Shown: positions 5,408 through 8,615 of the stretch, piece by piece | Layout of the letters: each line of letters begins with the position of its first letter | How positions within the stretch are numbered: position 1 is the stretch's first letter | From: JBHENW01 sp046261875 | GTDB lineage: Bacteria; Acidobacteriota; Thermoanaerobaculia; UBA5066; Gp7-AA6 | Assembly: GCA_046261875.1 (NCBI GenBank) | Contig: JBHENW010000197.1 | Coordinates: 1-8,615, forward strand | Length of the DNA: 8,615 nucleotides | Reading direction: 5' to 3' | Made by a program: the position numbers and the translations under genes | The notes under the pieces: generated by a model | What the model was told of the DNA's origin: nothing | What the model saw: the letters and a program-made list of their open reading frames with translations, nothing else | Databases searched by the model: none

Positions 5408-6361
5408 CTAGAGAGATGAGTCAGGGCGCGAAAGAGCGGCCTGGAGGGTGTTCCGGAGCAGCATGGCGACCGTCAGCGGCCCGACCCCGCCGGGAACCGG
5501 CGTGATCCAACGGGCGACGGCGGCGGCCTCGTCGGTTGCCACGTCCCCCAGAAGGACCTCTCCCTTCGCCGCGATCGCTTCCCGGAGCGCCGGCACCGCC
5601 CGGAGGTGGAGCGGGAGCTCTTCGGGGCGGGAGACGCGATTGATGCCGACATCCACGACGGCCGCCCCCGGCCGGATCCAGTCGCCCCGGACGAAACCCG
5701 GCCGCCCCACGGCGGCGACCAGGATGTCGGCCTCTCGGGTCAGCTCCGGAAGAGCGCGGGTCGCGGAGTGGCAGACCGTGACGGTGGCGTCGCGCGCCGT
5801 GAGGAGGGCGGCCATCGGCTTTCCGACGATCTCGCTGCGCCCGATGACGACCGCGCGGGAGCCCCGCAACGCAACGCCGTGCTCTTCGAGCAGGGCCATC
5901 ACGCCCGCCGGAGTGCACGGCACGAAACGCGGGCGGCCCTGAAGCAGGAGCCCGACGTTTTCCGGTGAGAGGCCATCCACGTCCTTCTCCGGCGCGATGC
6001 GATCGAAGACCCGGATCGTCAGATCGCGCGAAGGGAGCGGAAGCTGGACGAGCAGGCCGTCGACGGCGGCGTCGCGATTCGCGTCGTCGATCGCCGCGAG
6101 AAGGACCGCATCGGCATCCGCGGCGGAGAGCCGGATGGTCTCCGCGACGATGCCGGCTTCACCGGCCGCGCGCTCCTTGGCCGCCACGTATGTTCGGGAC
6201 GCGGGATCGTCTCCGACGAGCAGGACGCGCAGCCGGGCCGCCGCGCCCGACCGCGCGAGCTCTTGCGCCCGCGCACGGACGTCCTCGCGGATCCGCCGTG
6301 CGAGCGGCGCTCCCCGCATGAGCGCGGCGCGCGCCCCCGCCGGCAGGTCCGCACCCGTCAC
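5408..6361 (-). CDS. folD: Bifunctional methylenetetrahydrofolate dehydrogenase / methenyltetrahydrofolate cyclohydrolase
   Basis: Cytosolic one-carbon metabolism enzyme that interconverts 5,10-methylene-, methenyl- and 10-formyl-tetrahydrofolate with NADP. Counting from the GTG start (317 residues), the visible motifs are: LLVGDDPASRTYVAAKERA with catalytic Lys62, DGLLVQLPLP (101-110), APEKDVDG (123-130), the NADP motif GRSEIVGKPM (174-183), VAAVGRPGF (215-223), VVDVGINR (235-242) and ITPVPGGVGPLTVAM (286-300). Residues about 243-268 contain an Ala/Leu-rich insertion between the VGINR strand and LGDV that is longer than in E. coli FolD. Start choice: the ATG at 6319 (303 residues) would begin exactly at the position of the conserved L-D-G (here M-R-G) and lose the usual strand before it, so the GTG at 6361 is preferred. 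Neither start has a clear Shine-Dalgarno. The gene is the first on the minus strand after a divergent intergenic region. Confidence 0.92.
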   Translation of the reverse strand: MTGADLPAGARAALMRGAPLARRIREDVRARAQELARSGAAARLRVLLVGDDPASRTYVAAKERAAGEAGIVAETIRLSAADADAVLLAAIDDANRDAAVDGLLVQLPLPSRDLTIRVFDRIAPEKDVDGLSPENVGLLLQGRPRFVPCTPAGVMALLEEHGVALRGSRAVVIGRSEIVGKPMAALLTARDATVTVCHSATRALPELTREADILVAAVGRPGFVRGDWIRPGAAVVDVGINRVSRPEELPLHLRAVPALREAIAAKGEVLLGDVATDEAAAVARWITPVPGGVGPLTVAMLLRNTLQAALSRPDSSL

Positions 6362-6426
6362 GCGGCGAAGAATACTGGAGTTACCGCTCCGCGATCGGGG
6401 TTGTATCCTTCGCTCCGCGAACCGCC
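6362..6426. promoter_or_regulatory. Divergent intergenic region between folD and the TonB-C gene
   Basis: This 65-base region must serve both directions. Weak -10-like boxes are TATTCT on the minus strand (6374-6369) and TATCCT on the plus strand (6404-6409); neither has a convincing -35. The minus-strand box lies so close to the folD GTG that the transcript could be nearly leaderless. A 10-base direct repeat flanks the plus-strand box. Confidence 0.3.
6385..6420. repeat. 10-bp direct repeat CGCTCCGCGA (two copies)
   Basis: Exact copies lie at 6385-6394 and 6411-6420, 26 bases apart, either side of the candidate plus-strand -10 box TATCCT. It could be a regulator site or chance in GC-rich DNA. 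Confidence 0.35.
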
Positions 6427-7296
6427 ATGAAGCGAACCCTTCTCCTCTCCATCGGTCTCTCCCTCGGTTTCTCCGCAAGGGCGCTCGTCGGTGCGCAGGA
6501 GGTCGACTACTACGAGGCGCAGCTGCGCGCTGGTCGCAGCGCATTCACCGCGCAGCGGGTCCCGCAGGCCATCCACTATTTCCGCGTCGCGTCCTTCGGC
6601 TTGCTCGATCGCCCTCCGCTTCTTTCCGAGGCCCTCGCCCGCCTGGCGGTCGCTTGCGACGCCGCGGGGGACTCCGAAGCGCGCGGCGCCGCGCTCGATC
6701 GCCTCGTGCGGGTCGAGCAGCGGTTTGCCGGCCTTCCGCCTTCGGCGCTGGAGCCGGAGATCCGCGCCGTCCTGCGGCGCCTGCTCGAAGCCCGCGTGCC
6801 GCGCGAGACGCTCGCGGCGATCCCGTCGCTCGCGCCCGCCACCCCGGCGAAGCCCCGCCCGCGGACGACGGCCGGTTCCAACCGCACCACGCCGCCTCCG
6901 CCCCGCCCCACACCGGCCGCCTCCGGCTCGCAAGCCGACGAATCGGCCGCGCGGGGGGCCGCCCCGGGATCGGCGCCGGCTCCGCCTCCGGCGCGCGCGT
7001 CGGGAAACGCCGAACCGGACGCCGTATACGCCCCGCCGCGTTACCGCGCGACGGTCAAGCCGCTGTACCCCGCCTCGGCTTTGCGCAGCCGGATCGGCGG
7101 AATCGTTTTGCTCCGCGTGCTCGTTTCGGAAAGCGGCGAGCCGGTGGAGATCGAGGTGGTTCGCGAGGTGCACCCGGATCTTTCCGCCGCGGCGGTGGGC
7201 GCCGTGCGGCGCTGGGAGTTCGAACCGGCGCGGCGAAACGGCGTCCCCGTGGCCGCGTGGACCACGGTTCCCATCCCCTTCCGCCCTCAGCGGTAA
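6427..7296 (+). CDS. Exported protein with helical N-terminal domain and TonB C-terminal domain
   Basis: 289 residues. Residues 1-23 are a signal peptide or anchor (MKRTLLLSIGLSLGFSARAL, probable cut near VGA-QE). Residues 26-138 are a helical, TPR-like domain (YYEAQLRAGRSAF, VASFGLLDRPPLLSEALARLAVA, VEQRF). Residues 139-200 form a Pro/Ala/Arg linker. Residues 201-289 are a TonB-C domain: PPRYRATVKPLYPASALRSRIGG, then GIVLLRVLVSESGEPVEIEVV, AAAVGAVRRWEFEPARRNGVPV and a final strand TVPIPFRP. This is the usual P.YP..A...G.V.L.V.I...G.V..V...S....D.AA..A...W.F.PA..NG.PV pattern. TonB-C domains contact outer-membrane receptors or act as periplasmic adaptors. No cytoplasmic-membrane ExbB/ExbD partner is in the window, and the predicted cleavable signal argues for a periplasmic protein rather than true TonB. 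The ATG lacks a Shine-Dalgarno. Its N-terminal domain is paralogous to that of the next gene. Confidence 0.85.
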   Translation: MKRTLLLSIGLSLGFSARALVGAQEVDYYEAQLRAGRSAFTAQRVPQAIHYFRVASFGLLDRPPLLSEALARLAVACDAAGDSEARGAALDRLVRVEQRFAGLPPSALEPEIRAVLRRLLEARVPRETLAAIPSLAPATPAKPRPRTTAGSNRTTPPPPRPTPAASGSQADESAARGAAPGSAPAPPPARASGNAEPDAVYAPPRYRATVKPLYPASALRSRIGGIVLLRVLVSESGEPVEIEVVREVHPDLSAAAVGAVRRWEFEPARRNGVPVAAWTTVPIPFRPQR

Positions 7297-7463
7297 CGGC
7301 CAGGTTCCTGCGAGAAGATTCGGCGCGACGCGGCGATGGGCTTCCTCTCGTTCGCGCATGGGGCGTGCTTCTTGCACTCATGCCCGTCGCGGGGAGCGGG
7401 CGGGTGCTTCACCGGCTCAAGCACTGACTCGGCGCGGGATGACTCTTCCCGTGAGCGGAGGCG
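7297..7463 (+). other. Intergenic gap between the two paralogues
   Basis: 167 bases with no open frame of note. GTGCTT (7404-7409) and AAGCAC (7419-7424) form a 6-bp stem with a 9-base loop, and GTGC/GCAC (7365-7377) a smaller one. Neither is followed by a T-run, and no convincing promoter was seen, so the two genes may be cotranscribed. Confidence 0.4.
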
Positions 7464-8615
7464 ATGATCAATCGGCGCGCGAATTCCCTCCAGTCGACCC
7501 TTTTCCGAGCCGCGGCGTCGCTGCTGTTCGTCGCAGCTTCCGCCGCCGCGAAAGGGCAGGCGGCAGATTTCTACGAAGCGCAGCTCCAGGCGGGACGTGC
7601 GGAGTACGAGAACAGGAGGTACCGCGAGGCGGCCGACAAGCTGCGTATCGCGAGCTTCGGGTTTCTGACTCGACCGGAACTTCTGTCGGAGTCGCTCGCG
7701 CGGCTCGCTCTGGCCGAAGAGCGGGGGGGGCGGACGTCGGAGACCGATGACGCCCTCAACCGGTTCCTGGCGGCGGAGAGCCGCTTCGGCTCGTATCGGG
7801 AGGACCGACTCGAGCCCGACGTCGTGCGGGATTTCCGCGCCCTCCTGACCCGCCGCGTGCCACGCAATCGACTGGCCGAAGTGCCCACCCTCGCTCCGAT
7901 CCTGGAAGGCCGGCCGCAGCCGCCGCGGCCCGCGGCGACGATTCTGCCCACACCGCCGCCACCGATACCGACGATCGCCGTTCCCACGCCGGTTCCGCCC
8001 CCCTCCCTTCCCAGGGAGGTTCCGGCGCCGCCGACCCTCACCGCGCCGCCCCCGACGGAGACGCCCCTTGCGCCGACGGAAACGCCGCAGCCGCCCCGCC
8101 CCACGGCGACCGAAGAACCGACGCGGACGGCTTCGCCGACGGCGATTGCGATGCGCACGGTCACGCCGACCGTGACGGCCACGGCGGTTCCCCCGACGCC
8201 CACGCCGCGCCCACCGACCGCGACGCGTGCTCCGACCCGGACCCCCACGCCGCCGCCTCCCACGGCTACGCGAACCGCGACCCCGACTCCCTCGGAGACG
8301 CGCAGCCCGACCTCGACGCGCACGGAAACTCCGACGCGCACGGCGACCGCGACGCCCACCGCGGCTCCGCCGACGGCGACGCGGACGCCCTCCGTCACGG
8401 CCACCGCGACGCGCACGGCCACCTCCACCCGCACGGCCGTGCCTCCGACCCTCACCCCCACTCCCACGCCGACGCGCACAATCGCTCCGCCGACGGCGAC
8501 CCGGACGCCCTCCTTCACCGCCACCGCGACGCGCACCGCGACCGCCACCCGGACCGCGGTGCCTCCGAGCCCCACGCGCACTCCCACGGCGACGCGCGCG
8601 GACACCGCCACGCGC
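7464..8615 (+). CDS. Partial exported protein: paralogous helical N-terminus with long Thr/Pro/Arg tail
   Basis: The frame is open from 7464 to the last base (384 codons, no stop), so the 3' end is missing. Residues 1-33 are a signal peptide (MINRRANSLQ, then LFRAAASLLFVAASAAA, cut near GQA). Residues 35-148 align without gaps to residues 26-139 of the preceding TonB-C protein at roughly 45% identity by hand count; shared blocks are YEAQL-x-AGR, ASFG-x-L-x-RP-x-LLSE, LARLA-x-A, E-x-RF, LEP, RVPR and P-x-LAP. From about residue 152 the protein is low-complexity Pro/Thr, becoming (T-A-T-R-T / P-T-P-T) repeats from about 215 to the edge. Such tails are extended, wall- or periplasm-spanning linkers; O-glycosylation of Thr is possible but not shown. 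By analogy a TonB-C domain may follow beyond the window. GGAGG lies only 2 bases before the ATG, closer than usual; no other in-frame start fits the signal peptide better. A run of eight G lies at 7723-7730. Confidence 0.85.
   Translation, partial: MINRRANSLQSTLFRAAASLLFVAASAAAKGQAADFYEAQLQAGRAEYENRRYREAADKLRIASFGFLTRPELLSESLARLALAEERGGRTSETDDALNRFLAAESRFGSYREDRLEPDVVRDFRALLTRRVPRNRLAEVPTLAPILEGRPQPPRPAATILPTPPPPIPTIAVPTPVPPPSLPREVPAPPTLTAPPPTETPLAPTETPQPPRPTATEEPTRTASPTAIAMRTVTPTVTATAVPPTPTPRPPTATRAPTRTPTPPPPTATRTATPTPSETRSPTSTRTETPTRTATATPTAAPPTATRTPSVTATATRTATSTRTAVPPTLTPTPTPTRTIAPPTATRTPSFTATATRTATATRTAVPPSPTRTPTATRADTATR
7943..8615 (+). repeat. Thr/Pro/Arg-coding low-complexity tract
   Basis: This is a long GC-rich stretch made of ACG/ACC, CCG/CCC and CGC codons, in frame with the gene that starts at 7464. 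The third base varies freely among synonyms, which shows selection on the peptide rather than on a fixed DNA repeat. Confidence 0.85.
8364..8603 (+). repeat. Two tandem 120-bp (40-aa) units
   Basis: Units at 8364-8483 and 8484-8603 both begin GCTCCGCCGACGGCGAC and encode APPTATRTPS-[VF]-TATATRTAT, then TRTAVPP. The first 29 residues differ at only four positions; the last part of the unit diverges. This points to a recent in-frame duplication within the tail. Confidence 0.75.

Noticed and set aside
7404..7424. Hairpin between the two plus-strand paralogues as a terminator
   Set aside because: The stem is only 6 bp with a 9-base loop and no T-run follows on either strand.
7571..8611. A 346-codon minus-strand open frame rich in VAVRVAV
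   Set aside because: It is the antisense reading of the Thr/Pro/Arg codon tract: ACG/ACC and CGC codons read backwards give Val, Ala, Gly and Arg without stops. The plus-strand frame has a signal peptide and a paralogue beside it.

Overview
The window is GC-rich throughout and comes from a bacterium. Three things suggest an uncultured soil or sediment lineage such as Acidobacteriota or a similar high-GC phylum: a BlaI/M56 pair with long helical-repeat tails, a TonB-C protein, and a Thr/Pro-rich (PTATRT-type) secreted protein. This is inference from gene style; no marker gene fixes the taxon.

Layout. Positions 1-6361 are all on the minus strand. Read in the direction of transcription they are: folD (6361-5408); an AT-rich promoter and operator island (about 5313-5364); a three-gene operon of a BlaI-type repressor (5295-4906), a BlaR1-like M56 membrane metallopeptidase with nine 29-residue repeats (4909-2726) and an exported protein built from the same repeats (2724-1645); pepE (1614-913), which has a hairpin against its start codon and an intrinsic terminator after its stop; and two coupled stress/envelope genes, a BON-domain membrane protein (835-320) and a Gly/Ala-rich protein cut by the window edge (316-1). 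From 6427 rightwards the plus strand carries two tandem paralogues. The first is an exported TonB-C-terminal protein (6427-7296). The second (from 7464) shares its N-terminal domain but continues into a very long Thr/Pro/Arg low-complexity tail that is still open at the window edge.

How the genes may work together. The blaI-M56-repeat protein unit is the most interesting part. blaI and the M56 gene overlap by ATGA, and the repeat gene follows one base after the M56 stop. The region upstream of blaI has two matching dyads (TACGAA-N4-TTCGTA and AACGAA-N4-TTCGTA) 22 bp apart, one filling the -10/-35 spacer and one just upstream of the -35. This looks like an autoregulated BlaI/BlaR-type signalling operon in which the penicillin-binding sensor is replaced by helical repeats, and a separate exported protein carries the same repeats. 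The ligand is unknown.

No stretch longer than 300 bases lacks a gene. The longest gap is 7297-7463. No tRNA, rRNA, insertion sequence or CRISPR array was seen.
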